Origin: Balanoglossus misakiensis
Lineage: Eukaryota > Hemichordata
Direction of reading: 5' to 3'
NCBI GenBank assembly: GCA_040954595.2
Contig: CM082594.2
Coordinates: 9,858,001-9,922,000, forward strand
DNA: 64,000 nt
Part shown: in pieces, positions 1 through 12,780 of the stretch
Numbering within the stretch: the stretch's first letter is position 1
Layout of the letters: every line of letters starts with the position of its first letter
Made by a program: the position numbers and the translations under genes
The notes under the pieces: generated by a model
Databases searched by the model: none
Seen by the model: the letters and a program-made list of their open reading frames with translations, nothing else
What the model was told of the DNA's origin: nothing

Positions 1-61
1 ACAAACAAACAAACAAACAAATATATAAATGAATAAATAAACTTGTAAATAAATAAATAAT
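1..61. repeat. (ACAA)n / (AAAT)n microsatellite
   Basis: The window opens with about five uninterrupted ACAA-type tetramers, then an imperfect AAAT/GAAT run broken by a few substitutions. The tract probably continues to the left of the window. It is simple-sequence DNA with no coding potential, and its length is likely to vary between individuals. Confidence 0.9.
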
Positions 62-1730
62 TAATTCCAAGTTTTTTGCTAAACATCACTTCAGTTATAA
101 AGTTAAAATTCTACTGCTGTAGTATTTTGTAAACAAGGTGAAGTCACATTGTTTTTAAACTGTAATATGCAAATAAGTCTGCAAATCAAGTCTGTCTAGT
201 CATTTACAAAACTTGCAACAACGTTATTCTGCTGATGAGAAAACTTGTGTGAAGTTGGAAAAACAAAAGAAATGCAGAAAATGGGCAACAGTGGTGCTGT
301 AAAATTAACAGTAGCTGTCTGATTAATATTCCTCAAACGTGTGGTTTCTTTCTTCATTAACATGCAACTTAAATTAAATGCTGTGTGCTTTTTAACATGC
401 ATCAGTTTGCTTTGGAGTGGTACTAACATCCTGGCTAGTTTAAAGAAAAAAAAGACAAACAAAACCATTTGAATTGCCTCTGAAAATTACCATCTAATTT
501 TCTTCCAGAAATCTTTTGAGGGGCATAATGTGGATGTATCGATATGGTCCTTTGCGATTTTGCGAGTTGTCATGGCAGCTGCCACCAGATGATGCGATCC
601 GGTCTTTTTTCTCAATCCCCTCATACTATTAATTCTATCTGTTAGCGGAGATCATGACCTTTGAAATTTAATATACTGATTTTATAGTGTACAAAACAGT
701 ATGCATGTGAATTAGGAGATTGTTTTTTGAAATCAGTGAACTGGTGGGAAAGATCAAAAAGAATGACTTTATACCTTTCGAATGATGTGCAATAAATGAA
801 AATTAATTTGATGATAATGATTTATACAGTGTACATGATGTATGGTAATGACAAAGACATCATCCAATGCGTCATGACTTCACTCAAATAGCTATGTACA
901 GCTTATTCTGAATCAGAATTGAGTCTGAATTGTTTTGGGTTGTACCCATGGAATCCATGTATGAACTCATTTCCGTACTCTTTTTGACCATCTGAGCAAA
1001 TACTGGTTCTAAAAGGGGAGCATTAAAACCCCCAATGATTGACCAGCTTTGGTGCCAACAAATGATATGTGATCTCATTATACATGCATTTTAATTTTTT
1101 ACCTTAACGTCAACACAGAGATGGTAGACATTTTGAATTTCAAATTTGAGACAATTTTGCTCTCTCATACAACAGTCCACACTATGACCCCAATTTTTAA
1201 TCTCAATTTTAAGAGAGAATAATGTAAAGATACCTTGAGCAAATATTTTGGCAGTCTCTCAGACTTTTCTTCTGTATTATGGGTATTGAACAACATGTGG
1301 AGTGTATTATTTTATTTGCATGATGAATTGTTAGTCATCAATACTTTTACACTTGGGCTGGATAACTTTTGCTTGGTACATCAGTTACATGTGGATTGCA
1401 ATAAAACGTCAATGGTATTAAATTTTATTTTTATGTTGTCCTTATTTTTTTCATTTAAAATTAATTACCCTTGATCAATATTTACTCCTGTTTGTCTGTG
1501 CATAAGCCATTGAAAACAAAATGTCATCTGAATTTCAGTCAGGTCGATTTCCTATGTATGTCAGAAAAGTCATTTAATTGTAGCCATGGCTTCTGATATC
1601 TGTCGAAAAAATCAAATCTCATTAGGTGATATCTTGATTCTCATTCTTGCAAAGGGAATTAATATGCTACAGAGAATCTCCTTAAGTAGACACACCTAAT
1701 TGTCCCAGTGTTCCTCATTTCTCCTTTATC
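62..1730. other. Non-coding stretch without recognisable features
   Basis: This A+T-rich unique-looking sequence has only short open frames on both strands, none over about 90 codons and none resembling a known family. I see no repeat, strong promoter motif or RNA gene in it. A T-rich run around 1430-1450 is the only compositional outlier. Confidence 0.6.
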
Positions 1731-1732
1731 AG

Positions 1733-1906
1733 CAGCAACACATCTCAAAAAGCAGAGAGACAGTTTTACCATCAGAGAACTTGACATCAAGTATTGTAAC
1801 TCAGGGAAAACTGGAATGAAATCTGTGGCAGGATAAGGAAGGATGTGTCAAACAAGTGTGTGTTGCAGCAGTTTGGGACTGGCTGTAATTCTGATGGTCA
1901 AAACAG
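1733..1906 (+). other. Candidate non-coding (UTR or lncRNA) exon
   Basis: A good 3' splice site lies just upstream: a pyrimidine tract at about 1711-1730 ends in a tandem NAGNAG acceptor at 1731-1735. The stretch ends in CAG followed by GTGAGT at 1907-1912, a near-consensus 5' splice site. The implied exon is 174 bases, a normal metazoan internal exon size. All three forward frames contain a stop, so it cannot be a fully coding internal exon. If real, it would be untranslated, part of a long non-coding RNA, or a terminal coding portion. Decoy exons of this quality arise by chance in tens of kilobases, so this is weak support only. Confidence 0.2.
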
Positions 1907-2339
1907 GTGAGTCAGTTGATTAGTCATTTACTTGACCACATCAACACAAGTCTTCATGGTGAAAAGTTCCTAGACATGTTGTGACATCCTAATCATTTAA
2001 AGGTCCATAAGTCGTAACTTTTCGCTATGTTTTCAGTATGTATGTTTTGTGAATCTACTGCAGTTTCTTGTTCAAATCCCAGAATCGTGACAAAATACCC
2101 TGTTTATAGTCAGCACTGTTATTGTGCAAAATTTTAAGTCTGGACTGAAATTCATTTGTCAACAATTAAAATGGCCGTTACACATATACAGGCTATGTTG
2201 ACATGCAGAGTACTGGGTATATTAGCATGCGGTTTGGAATAGAACAAGAAATTGCATTTGGTACACCGAACAAATATGTTGAAAATAAAGCCAAAAGTAA
2301 CGGCTTGTGTCCCTTTAAAGAGCCCAGTGTGTTTTTAAT

Positions 2340-2450
2340 GGACACACCAGTCTATCAATCGGACAATCCAACAAACCACCGTTTACAATCAAACCTGTAG
2401 TGACCACCTCTATATAGTGGACACTTGTCTGTAGTGGTCAGTTTGTTACA
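2340..2450. repeat. Decayed dispersed repeat with internal TAGTGG/CCTGTAGTG units
   Basis: Around 2390-2440 the short phrase CTGTAGTG(G/A)(T/C)CA recurs in variant form, with a related TATATAGTGGACA between copies, giving an internal period of about 17-18 bases. The wording 'AAACCTGT..AGTG..CACCTCT' resembles the AAACCTGTCTA phrase at the ends of the element at 34644-34763. My inference is that both are copies of one non-autonomous transposon or satellite-like family. The edges here are not sharp, so the limits are approximate. Confidence 0.45.
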
Positions 2451-4740
2451 TATTTTCACCACTGTTGTTGAAAACAATTCTGGTTGAATTTGAGCATAAA
2501 AAACAAAAGCAATATTGAAACAAGCATAGGTGGCAGTAGCAGATGAGATGGGAATGTACCATCATCGCCATGGCAATTTGAAATGAGCAGCAGTAGTGAG
2601 AAATGACTGAAAATTACCCATGGTGCTTTGCAGTACAACCCACACTGCCTGGCCTGCTAATCAAATTAATTATTGTAAAGCTTTTTGGGAACATCATTGT
2701 CATAGACAGTAGAGTGGAATATCGCGTATGTTTCGTACCCAGAATTAAAAAACAAAGGTTATAGAATTCAGAGCACATGATACAACATTCCTTGGATAGG
2801 TCATAGCTGACCTTGATCTTACAAGAACTGATGAATACTGAATAGTGTAGGAGTGATGGAGAGACTCATCAAAACAGCTGTAGCGTTGTGACATGCATGA
2901 AGATGATAAGAATACTGCTTTAATGACTGACTTTCAAAACTTAATTTAGACACATTGAGGAATACATGAATACTACATTAAAGATTGTACAATGAACAGT
3001 AGACAAATGCAGATAGTAGTAAGGTCAAATTCTCATCTCTGATTTGTGCGAAATCTATAATATTTTAATTGACTTTGGTGGTTCATCCTATCGAGGGAGA
3101 ACTACTTCGAAAACCCAGACATGTTAATTTCTTATGAGATTGAACAGCAAGAAAAGCACAAGAAAATTGTTTAAAAATTTTAAAATGTACTTGTGTTCGT
3201 GACGGTATCACATTTGTATACAAAGATAGCATCGCCATGACACAGTTAAACGTGATGTGCTTGCAAGCACGGTTAAGACAGAGCGCTGGTACATGTAATT
3301 ACCATACAATCTTTATCTGAAGTCACATATTTAATTCATTGACACATTGTTTATTTGTGATCTGAAACAAATCAGAGAATAATCTGAAAAACAATACAAA
3401 CAAAAAAATGGAAAAATGTGTTATCAACACAAGCATAACCTGTGGAACTTCAGTTAGATGAAACATTTTGTACATATAGAGAACCTTAGCATTAAATTTA
3501 TGGACAGGTGTCTGTCTGCAGAGAAATTAAATATAAATGTTGCCGTGGGTGAATTAGACAAAAAGCCCTAAATGTGCAAACTTATTTATGTTCATCGATG
3601 TAACAGGTTTGTGAAACACGTTCATTCCAACTTAACTGTACTTGCCAGTAAATTATGGATGGTTTGAATAGATGATGTGTTGGGGGAGATTACATGAAGT
3701 AATCAGTGACGTGAAAACATTCATGCTACAATTACTGCTCCGAATTAAGATAAAGCATGCAAAATGCGAATAGCTGATGCATGGAAATTGAGGTGTCAAG
3801 AATGAAGTGAGAAATATGGAATCTCTTTATTGTTTTTTTCTGGGAGTTCAAATTCTCAGCTTAACTTAAAAGGATATTTATTGCATGCCAGGAAATCCAC
3901 ATAGGATGGATGATAGAAATTTTATGTGGTGGTTGTCCAGCCGCGAATCAAGAGTCTTTACTGGGGATTTCAATTTTGAAGTCTTGTGGGCAAGATGTAG
4001 TCACTGCGACTGTTTATAATCAGTTCTATTCTGTGAAGCTATCATTTCTCAAGCATGATAAATGTATGGTTTTGGATTCATAAGACGTCATAGCTGACAT
4101 CAGTGTAGAATCTGATTCTAAGGATTATCTCCACGCGTTCCCATTAAAAACTCCCCCACTGTATTTTATGCATGGGAATTATGCCTGTTTCTTCTGAATG
4201 CACACCACAGTTAGTCTCCAAATGCTTATATTTATAGTTGGCTTTGTATCGACCGCAATGGAATTCATTCCAAGAATTCAGATACTGCCATCAGTGGAAC
4301 TGACAACACACTGGAAATCAGGAATGAAAATGTAGAACAGATTATTGCTGAAAGTGGCCATTTTGTGAACTCGTTCTAAAATTGATGGTAAACTTTGGTC
4401 ACTATAATTTCAAGTATGCGACAGCTATGTCAATATTATGTACGTGTGTGTATTACTTGTTGAAGCTCTGAAGGAAAGGAAAAACGTCATTTATTGAGAT
4501 TGTGAAAATAGCCTTGGGGGTTACAAATATACTGAAGTACCCTTGTGTTAATGACATACATGTACCTTGGTTAGTGTAAAGTTACACTACATAATATAAT
4601 CAATACACTTCATAACAGACATAAGGAGTTTTCTAATATTCGCCGAGTCCCATGGGATTTTAGTTCACCAGCCTAGGACTAAGGTAGTATTGTCAGATTT
4701 GAATTCTGTTGCAGTGTTACAATGTTGGAATGTTAGAATC
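2451..4740. other. Non-coding stretch without recognisable features
   Basis: Unique-looking A+T-rich DNA with no frame that resembles a protein family. One X-box-like core, GCCATGGCAA, lies at 2567-2576. A TACATGTAA palindrome variant lies near 3292. No hairpin long enough to suggest a microRNA precursor was seen. Confidence 0.55.
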
Positions 4741-4747
4741 ATAAAAA

Positions 4748-4770
4748 TTTGTTTGGTTTGGTTTGGTTTA
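4748..4770. repeat. (GTTTG)n short tandem repeat
   Basis: About four pentamer copies of TTTGG/GTTTG in a row. It is a short simple repeat with no other visible signal. Confidence 0.8.
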
Positions 4771-5131
4771 CAAAATGATCTGTTTCTGTAGATATGGACC
4801 ACTTCTTGCTGGCAAAAACTGCTTTAAAAATGAATCTTTAACGTCAACCATTACAAAATGTGACAAGTGTGAATAATTGATCAATGTTAAATCTTAGCAG
4901 ACACCGTAAGCAATATGAGCTGGACCGGGATTCAGAATCTGGCATTGACCAACAGTGTAATAGATGTGCCCATTCATTATTGATGACAAGGGACAGATTG
5001 AATCCCTCTCATCACAATTAAGCCGTGGAATACAAAATGAACAGGTCAAGAAGACTGACCTTTTGTAAAGATGGGTTGGGGCATTTTGTAATGGATTGGA
5101 ACAGGAAAGCCAATGCAAGCTATAAATGCTA

Positions 5132-5155
5132 TTTTTTTTTGGGGGGGGGGGGGGG
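5132..5155. repeat. T9-G15 homopolymer junction
   Basis: Nine T are followed directly by fifteen uninterrupted G. A G15 run is rare in A+T-rich animal DNA. It can slip during replication or sequencing and can form four-stranded structures with other G tracts. The exact count could be a sequencing or assembly artefact. The surrounding sequence is unremarkable. Confidence 0.85.
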
Positions 5156-7600
5156 CGATTGTACTTTCTGAAGTAATCAGACTGCGTTGGCGGTAAGCAG
5201 TACTCGGTAGATAGCCAGCACGGTCAGTGATTGACAGCGTCAGGAGCATGAGGAGTAACTACGGTAACTTGACAAATGTGGGCCACGCTAAGAGTGGATT
5301 GTAACAGTCAACAAGCCATAAGGATGTTCATAGTAGCAATGTCAACACATTCTGTATAGAAATCATGACATGTCATCTATTCAGGCAGGGCGTCAGATTA
5401 CGCTAACGTTTTCAAACACATCTGCTGAATTGTATTGACACACTGTCAAGAGGTGAATGGATGACAAAGATTACTTGTGTGGCTGTTAAAATCTAGGTGA
5501 ATACCAAAATCAACAGAACATCTTCAAGGAGTTAGCAAAGCAAATATCCAATCTGACGTAGGACTTGGCTTATTCTGTGACAAGTTTGGAAAGTACGCCC
5601 TGAATCAATGCAATCAAATCTTGTGTGTTGAAAGATGTTAACAAAATCAAATTGTATGAATGATAGCTGCCAATGGACTGTTTGTTTTGCAAGACAACTG
5701 AAAGGAATTCATCTCAAAATGAGCACAATCTCTCTGATTAAAGGAAATAATACACAAAGTGACATAATTGCGTCTGTGCAGAAAAGCCAACACTCAGGCA
5801 GTTTTATAACAATTAAATTCATTAGGCATAGGGATAGCCTATCATCTAAATTGAAGAGGAACCTCTAGAATAGTCTTGTATTCTGTAGAATTGAACTTGA
5901 AGCCTACCCTTCCAATTCATGTTCAATGCATAGATGTCATTTGACAAATGAATGAACAAAACCATTTGGCCACATCTCCACATCAAAATAAACATGGTTG
6001 AATACCCAAGCAAGGATTTCAGTCTAAATTGAAAAAAGTCAGATTGAACAGAATATAGAAACCCAACCTCAAAATAAACACATCCAAGCTATGATTTTCT
6101 GACAATTCAGACAATTTGACAAAAAGGGGAACTCAGAAACTATCACAATCATATAAGGCGTTGTGTTCATTCAATTGTTGATGGTGAGTAGGGATCACAT
6201 ATAAATATTCTGCCGTCACTTAGACTAATATCATCACTACTCTTGCAGGAAAAGGTTTTCTGCTGCAATGGCATCTGTCACCTGGCAACACACTTGTGAG
6301 CATTATTTCATTAAACTAATGGAAGAGGGCTAAAGCTTATCAGGATAGCAATTTATTCTGAGTAGGTCGGTCAGAGTGAACTCGTGTTTGAGAAGTGTTT
6401 TGATTGTGCAAAATCAGAGTGGCAGTGTTTGTAAAAACCACTTGTTGTGTGTGTCCATCATGCATCACTGTGCTTCTAATCTAAGGTCTTGTCTTTATGG
6501 TAGATACTACATTGGAATTTGAGTGATGAGGGAGCTTGTAAAGTTGTTTTGGAGAACGTTTGACCTGTAAGTCTCTCAGAAAACACATTATCCCAAGAGC
6601 ATCTATTTACCTGTTTTATACATCCAACTTGTATTGATTGATGCAGAACACAGGAAGTAATCTTAATTAGCAGGGATGGAAAATTTAGTAGACATCAGTC
6701 TGATTTTTGGGGGTGCTTATTCACATTGGCGTGTCCATTCATAAAAATAGCCCTTAGTGATTACAGCCATGCACACAGGTGAATGTGGCAGAAAATTTGA
6801 TCAGGAAAAGAGAGAGACTCACAAAACGAAGAAGTTGCAGTATTTTAACATGTACATGGTGTTGCTCTTTAGGGAGTTATGGCCCAATCATTGTGACTTC
6901 AGTAAAGGACATGGTGGAGCCAGTCTGTCCAGCTCATGCTTGCCTCGGGGGATCAGCAAGTGCTTGAAATGCTGCGCTCAAGTTTTGTATCGTCATATTC
7001 TCTTTCAGAGGTAATCATTAAACGATGGTTGAATGATCCCAGGTCAGTCGTTGATTTAACCAAAAGGCAGACAGTGGAAAGTGATCTGTCTCTGGAAGTT
7101 GATTCATGGCATCCTGGGAAAATGCCGGTCAGTTAATATCATTATCACATGGACACTAAGAGCTGATTAAGAATTAAATAGATCAGACCACCTGAATACT
7201 TAGATGGACACAGGAAAAAATCTTAAGCCAGGTGTCTGAAACTCACTTGGAATATAAATATGAGGTGAAGCACAGCTTTTAGTATCAAAGCCCATAGGAT
7301 CATGATAATTTGTCATAAAAACCTAGCTTTACCTCATGGGTAATGTGGGAAACAATGTAGAAATGTTTTCCTAAAATTCACTCATTTTGTATTATTTACA
7401 TCTTATCCATATTCAGATGTTGTATCAGATTTCTGTTAAAATGGCTGAATGTCAGGAGAAATTTGCACATTTATACCCTAACCATTCAAAGATTTCCAGC
7501 CTGTTTTCAGTTCTTGATATTTCTTATTCATAACCATACACAGAGATTTATATGCTGTCTCTCATCTTGTTAAACAGCAAAAATCCCCATGAAGTAAAAA
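5156..7600. other. Non-coding stretch, nothing recognised
   Basis: Only short, mutually overlapping frames occur. One frame near 6757-7014 contains the string HTGECGRKF, which recalls the linker and knuckle of a C2H2 zinc finger. It lacks the first cysteine and the second histidine, so it is not called. No repeats or RNA genes were seen. Confidence 0.5.
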
Positions 7601-7700
7601 TAGCTCTGAGAAAATCTCCTTTTGCCTTGAAGAAATGGGAAACGTAGCCAGACAATCAAAAGAAAATCTCCCTTTTGCCTCAGAGAAGTAAAATCTATAG
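7591..7700. repeat. Degenerate tandem duplication, ~52-base spacing
   Basis: The phrase GAGAAAATCTCCTTTTGCCT (from about 7608) recurs as AGAAAATCTCCCTTTTGCCT (from about 7661). Each copy is followed by a related G/A-rich tail (GAAGAAATGG or CAGAGAAGTA). A GAAGTAAAA phrase flanks both ends. It reads as an old local duplication of about 52 bases with roughly two copies. Confidence 0.65.
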
Positions 7701-8826
7701 TCATTTCCGTCGTCGTAAATCCCTTCCTTGCCACAAAACAAATAAAAATGACTTTAGTGTTGTTGCAATGTAGTGATAACTGTGAGTCTTATTCTCCACC
7801 ACATAAATGCTGACATCCTGTCCAGACTGTTGATGTGTTAACGCTGACACCTCCAAGCAATTCATTACTTCATTAGTTTTTCTTATTAGTCCAAAACAAA
7901 CACTGTTGTCCTAAATATTGACCTCCCGAGATAATAGTGAAATAGATTTTTCTGAAAGAGTCATCTGTCATTCTGTACATTCCCCCCAGACGACCAGGAA
8001 TATGCCCCCAGGTGAAGAAATAGAAATTGTCAGCCATTACATCAACTACCCCATTATTCTCAGACAAACATAGAGTTACCTTCACTTCCTACTCTGTAGT
8101 GTAGAACACCTTGTTATGTTTGAGACACATATATCAGAACAGAAATCCTTGTTATGCAAGGAAATGAAAACTTCTTGAGCATGTCATTATCAATTTATTC
8201 TTTCATAATGTGTACATCTCATTAGAGTATAAAACAAATATTTCCACCCTAATACTCACAACTAATCATGAAATATGAGATCCATAAAACATTTTCATTA
8301 TAATTCCATCAAAATGTACATCATACTTTTCTTTTCTGCTATGCACTGTCATCAAAGACTTAATTGGTACATAGATGAAATGCCATCTGAAATTCAGTGC
8401 CTCAAAGGTTGTTACTTCACTAGTTGGGGAGTTCAAATGATGGATTTGGAATGGCTGCACTATGTAACCAGTGGAATGATGCTTGGGGCACCATCTCTTC
8501 CTCTGTGATTGGACAGATTTATCAGTCATGCAATTTCATAGTCACAGAATTGTATCAATGGTTGTCTGTCCTAAATAACTATCATGATTATAGAATTTCA
8601 ACAAATGTGAAAAATTTTCAAACATGATTTAGCGCCCTCATATGACAGCTATTTTTAACATATAACAAAAAACAACCAAACAACTGTCACATAAATCAGT
8701 AGATGATTGCATTTTGTACGTAAAAATTGCACCATCTTAACTATCTTGGCATGACAGATTATGCTGTGATGTGATTGATCTGGGTGTTGCCATGACAGTG
8801 ATAATCCTTGCATGACAAGATAAGTG

Positions 8827-8849
8827 TTATGACCTCACCCAGGTCATAA
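8827..8849. promoter_or_regulatory. Everted repeat of AGGTCA half-sites (ER5-like), candidate nuclear receptor site
   Basis: TTATGACCT and AGGTCATAA form nine-base perfect inverted arms around the five-base spacer CACCC. AGGTCA is the standard half-site of many nuclear receptors (known family fact). Here the halves point away from each other with five bases between them. Upstream, 8731-8820 contains dense TGACA/ATTA-type words, so the site sits in motif-rich sequence. Binding is inferred, not shown. Confidence 0.35.
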
Positions 8850-11800
8850 ATATAGTTATTAAGCACAGGTGTGTCACAGAGAGCAAACTTTGCAGATTAT
8901 ATTCACAGCTTTGCTGAGAACTTATCCGAGCCATCGGTTGTAAGAATTAATCTCTGGAGGAGTCATTATTCGCTAGCTTACAATGTGAATTGCGAGGTCC
9001 ACAGCTGACCGTATACTTCTTGGAATCCCATATGAATTTTGCTGAAAGGTTTCCAATTTTTAGTCTTGGAGTGTCTTTTACACTTCAGAAGGAATTTTGA
9101 TAGTGATAGGTGCATTTTGTTCCAAATAGAATTTGGTTACCGAGGCCATTAATTGAGTCAGCACTTTTCTTGTACTGTTGCTGTAGTTGAGACAGCAAGA
9201 GAAAGTTTTAAGTTCTGTCCACTTGATGTGTAATAGATTGAATGTAAGACCTGTGTGACTAGTTTCATGTTAACTGAACGAGCTACTTTTGTTAGATCTG
9301 ATAACAAAAGCTATAGGTGTCGGATTACAGGCTATTTGAAGTGTAGAGTATAAGAAATGTTGCCATTGTGTCTGAGTGCACAAGTGAAGAAAGGACTTTT
9401 GGTTCCTGCCCATTGTTCTGTTTGTTTGATCAGATGGTGGTACGTTTTGCCGTTTTGCCGTGCGATGTGTTATGAAGTATTTGATAACGCAGGCACACTG
9501 GCTTTGATCGACTGTACGGTTATTGTATGTCTTCCGGGTATTTGTGTGCATCTGTTAAGAGAGCAGACACCGTGTCTTGGCCTGTGTTTGTGTTTGACCA
9601 GATGTCAGTGCTGATACATCAGGCACATATCCGCAGTTACCTGAACTCTACCACTCCAGGTACTGCACGCCAGGTTCGTAGGAAACAGTTACCCCGGCGG
9701 TGTGTTAACTGAAATGAAAGCCATTAGCAAATTACCTTGCATCTAGATACCTACATGTTATGTACACAGATTATGATTCAACAGGTAGATCAATGAAAAT
9801 ACCCTCAAAATACCCAATCTTATGTTTTTTAATAAGACAAAATGATCAGAATTTGTTGCTTTTTTCATAATGTGTAATATGACCTGTTGTTTACCAAAAT
9901 GTGGGTTGCCTCAACAGAGAGGAAATTTCCATCAGTGAAAAATCTAGATTTTCTTTTAGGAAACACAGTGAAGTATAAGCAAACACTGCAGGTGATTTAT
10001 GTGTTCCAGATTTCCATTAGTCTCACTTTCACTTTGATACTAATGTTACACTCTTGCACGGCATACATTTTCATTTGTAATGGTACAATCGTTGAGTATT
10101 TATTCAGGATTTTCTTTTTTAGATGGTGTTATTTTGATGAAACGCACCAGATGTCATATTGAAGTAATTTCATTAGTTTATTGAAAATTCAGTCATCTTA
10201 GATCTTTTAATACGTCATGCACATTCCTATAAAAATGACTTTGCAGGAATTTATTTTTTGTATATCACAGATTATAGTACAACTTATTCTTAAAGCACCA
10301 TAGTATGTTTTGTTTTCTATTAAAAGACCGCTGGTGGATATAATCAGACTGTGGGAATCTATGTACAAAGGATGATCACATGACCTTTGATGTACAGACA
10401 CGCAGTGATGTGCCATTGATGAGTGTAGTCTACATGTAACAGTATCCAGCTAGAGAAAGGCCACCTCTAATGGATCCATCTGCCAGTAGCTGCGGGCTAC
10501 ATCGCTGTTAATACCAGTCATTATGTACACAGAATGAAAAATTAATAAAACAAAGATCAGATTAAGGAATCAGAGATGTATAAAGTAAAGGATTGCCAAA
10601 TGTACAATGCAGAATCTGTGATTGAATTTGCGGTGCAGCAAACTTTCCATTTTCCCCTGGAGCTGTGACTGTTTTTCCTGTGCTTATCTGCGCTAATACC
10701 AAAACCAAACCTAGAGAAACACAGGAAACATTTTTGAAATGAGACAATTTCCTGGTCAAAAATCGCTGGAGATTCATTTCATATACTGGTAGATCAGGTT
10801 AGCTCAAATGTGATGTTAACAGTTGGTACAGATGTTGCAAAGCAGTACAAATCACAGACAGATTTAACATTCAGACAATGATTTACACATATTCCGTAAA
10901 AGTGTTTGCCACTTTACCATGGAAACGCAGGTGTTCCATCTGGAAGGCTTATTCTCCATTTATACGTTGTTGGACTGCTGTGTCGTATTTTGCAGATTTT
11001 TTTTTACAAATCGCCATCATTTGGCGGACATTTTATCCACCTTAGGCAATCTCTTGTTCCTGTTTCATTACATGTTTTTCACATGAAATGAAATGAACTC
11101 GTAAATCACTCGTAATACAGTCCATTTGAGATGTCTTTACGGACATCTTGCCATACTAAAGTATACTCTACCGTGAATTCTTTTAGAGTATCCTTTGCTA
11201 CATTTGTATTTTCAACATTAGCTGACACCGAAGAGGCAAACATCCCAATTTTCAATGTGAAATGAAGAAACTCAATAAACCCGGATTTAATCAGCAGTGA
11301 GATCCAATAAGAGAAATGTAATGCACGCTATATTTTGTTCATTTTGTGCCACCTGTCAAGTTACTCAACAATTACGGGTGTGAAAGTTGTAATTTGATTG
11401 ATTTTATGCGATAATTGGATTTCTCACCTAGACCATTGATTGTGTAAACACTAATAGAGTGGTTTGGATTGTGTATACGTTACATTGATTAATTCAATAT
11501 TTTGTGTTTCCAAACAAGACTGATTGATCATTTCTATAGAGGGCACTGATTGGATGTCAGTCAAAATAATGTGGGCCATTGACCTGTACAATTAACATTG
11601 CCTGTTTTTCAATTAAATCGCATTCTTTCACATTTACATGGTCAGGTGTCTGACTAAAATTAGGTCACACAAAATCAATACACAACCAGTAATATTAGAT
11701 TTTTGCACTTCCTAGAGGTGGATGCTGGGTAGGGGGGATTTATGGGTCAGGACGATGAAAGAAAGAGAAAAATCAATAGTTATTTGCAATTTCCCTCCGA

Positions 11801-12780
11801 GTCCAGGGCTTTGAAAGGTACAACAGGTCAGTATTTCAGAAGAATCAATAAAATTGCAATATACATGATGACATTAGTGTCAGCTGCAAATAAAGGAATG
11901 TATTCACGGAAACTTGTGGGTTACAATACAAGCATGATATTAAATTCAGGAATGCCAATATCAATATATGCCAGTATATTTAAGTGAAAACCATTTCTAT
12001 GATAGTTCTTTCCCTTCAAATACCCTCAGCCATTTATCACCTGCAAACCTGACCACCAATTGACGTTTTAAGCCTGGATTTAATTCCTGCCAAGCTGCTT
12101 GATCTCTGTTTCCAAGTTAAATGATGTACTGTGTACCTGAACTTGATTTCTTAAGCAAGCATCAAGTGAATTTTATAACAATCTATTTGAATGAGTTACA
12201 GTTATTTAGTCTCGTATTTCATCACCATTTGTGAAGACAGATTTGGCTGAACCAAAATATAGATGCGAAGGCAGTACAAAAACCGAGAAAAATTCTGTAT
12301 GCTCTGTAGACTGATGTGACACACCGTATCACATATTCAAATTCTTCACTATGCATGACAATTTTTCATGTAATACGTGAAGATATACGACTGATCCCAA
12401 ATTATCTCAGTCTACAATTCCTCTGACTGACACAAAGCCTGTAAAAATCACATTTGCCGGAAACGTTGCCACTGGCGATACATCATGATGGAATTTATTT
12501 CAGAAGAGCTAGTAAGAGCTATGGCTGTATAGACGGTTGCCACAGTGAAATTCAGCAGTGGGTGATACATCAATTGTTTGATCAAACACAACAATTTGCG
12601 GGGGAAAACAATGGCCTATCCAGTTTTGAGTCTACATTGTTTTACCGCAATGACATAATGGGGATTGAAGTAAAAACCGTTGTAGCATACAGAAACCAGC
12701 CCCTGGTGGCATGGCTCGAAACATTGAAAGGACTCTAATTGGCTTGTTGTAAAGACTCCTCAGATTAAAACAAAGTATTA
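8850..12780. other. Non-coding stretch with one X-box-like site
   Basis: Frames are short (up to about 94 codons) and overlap each other on both strands, as expected by chance. No known domain was seen. The site at 10914-10926 is listed separately. The segment 12790-12960, just past this stretch, has unusual CCCGGG words (TGCCCGGGAC and CCCCGGGCCC) separated by A+T-rich DNA, which stands out locally. Confidence 0.5.
10914..10926. promoter_or_regulatory. X-box-like (RFX-type) motif
   Basis: TTACCATGGAAAC matches the RFX palindrome GTTNCCATGGNAAC at nearly every position. RFX proteins bind such sites in ciliary and neural gene control in animals. It is one of a dispersed set in this window. 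Confidence 0.3.

Noticed and set aside
2060-2095. TGTTCAAATCCCA, like a tRNA B box
   Set aside because: There is no A box at the right distance upstream and no cloverleaf can be drawn.
6757-7014. Frame containing HTGECGRKF, like a C2H2 zinc-finger linker
   Set aside because: The first cysteine and second histidine are missing, the spacing is off by one, and no neighbouring finger exists.
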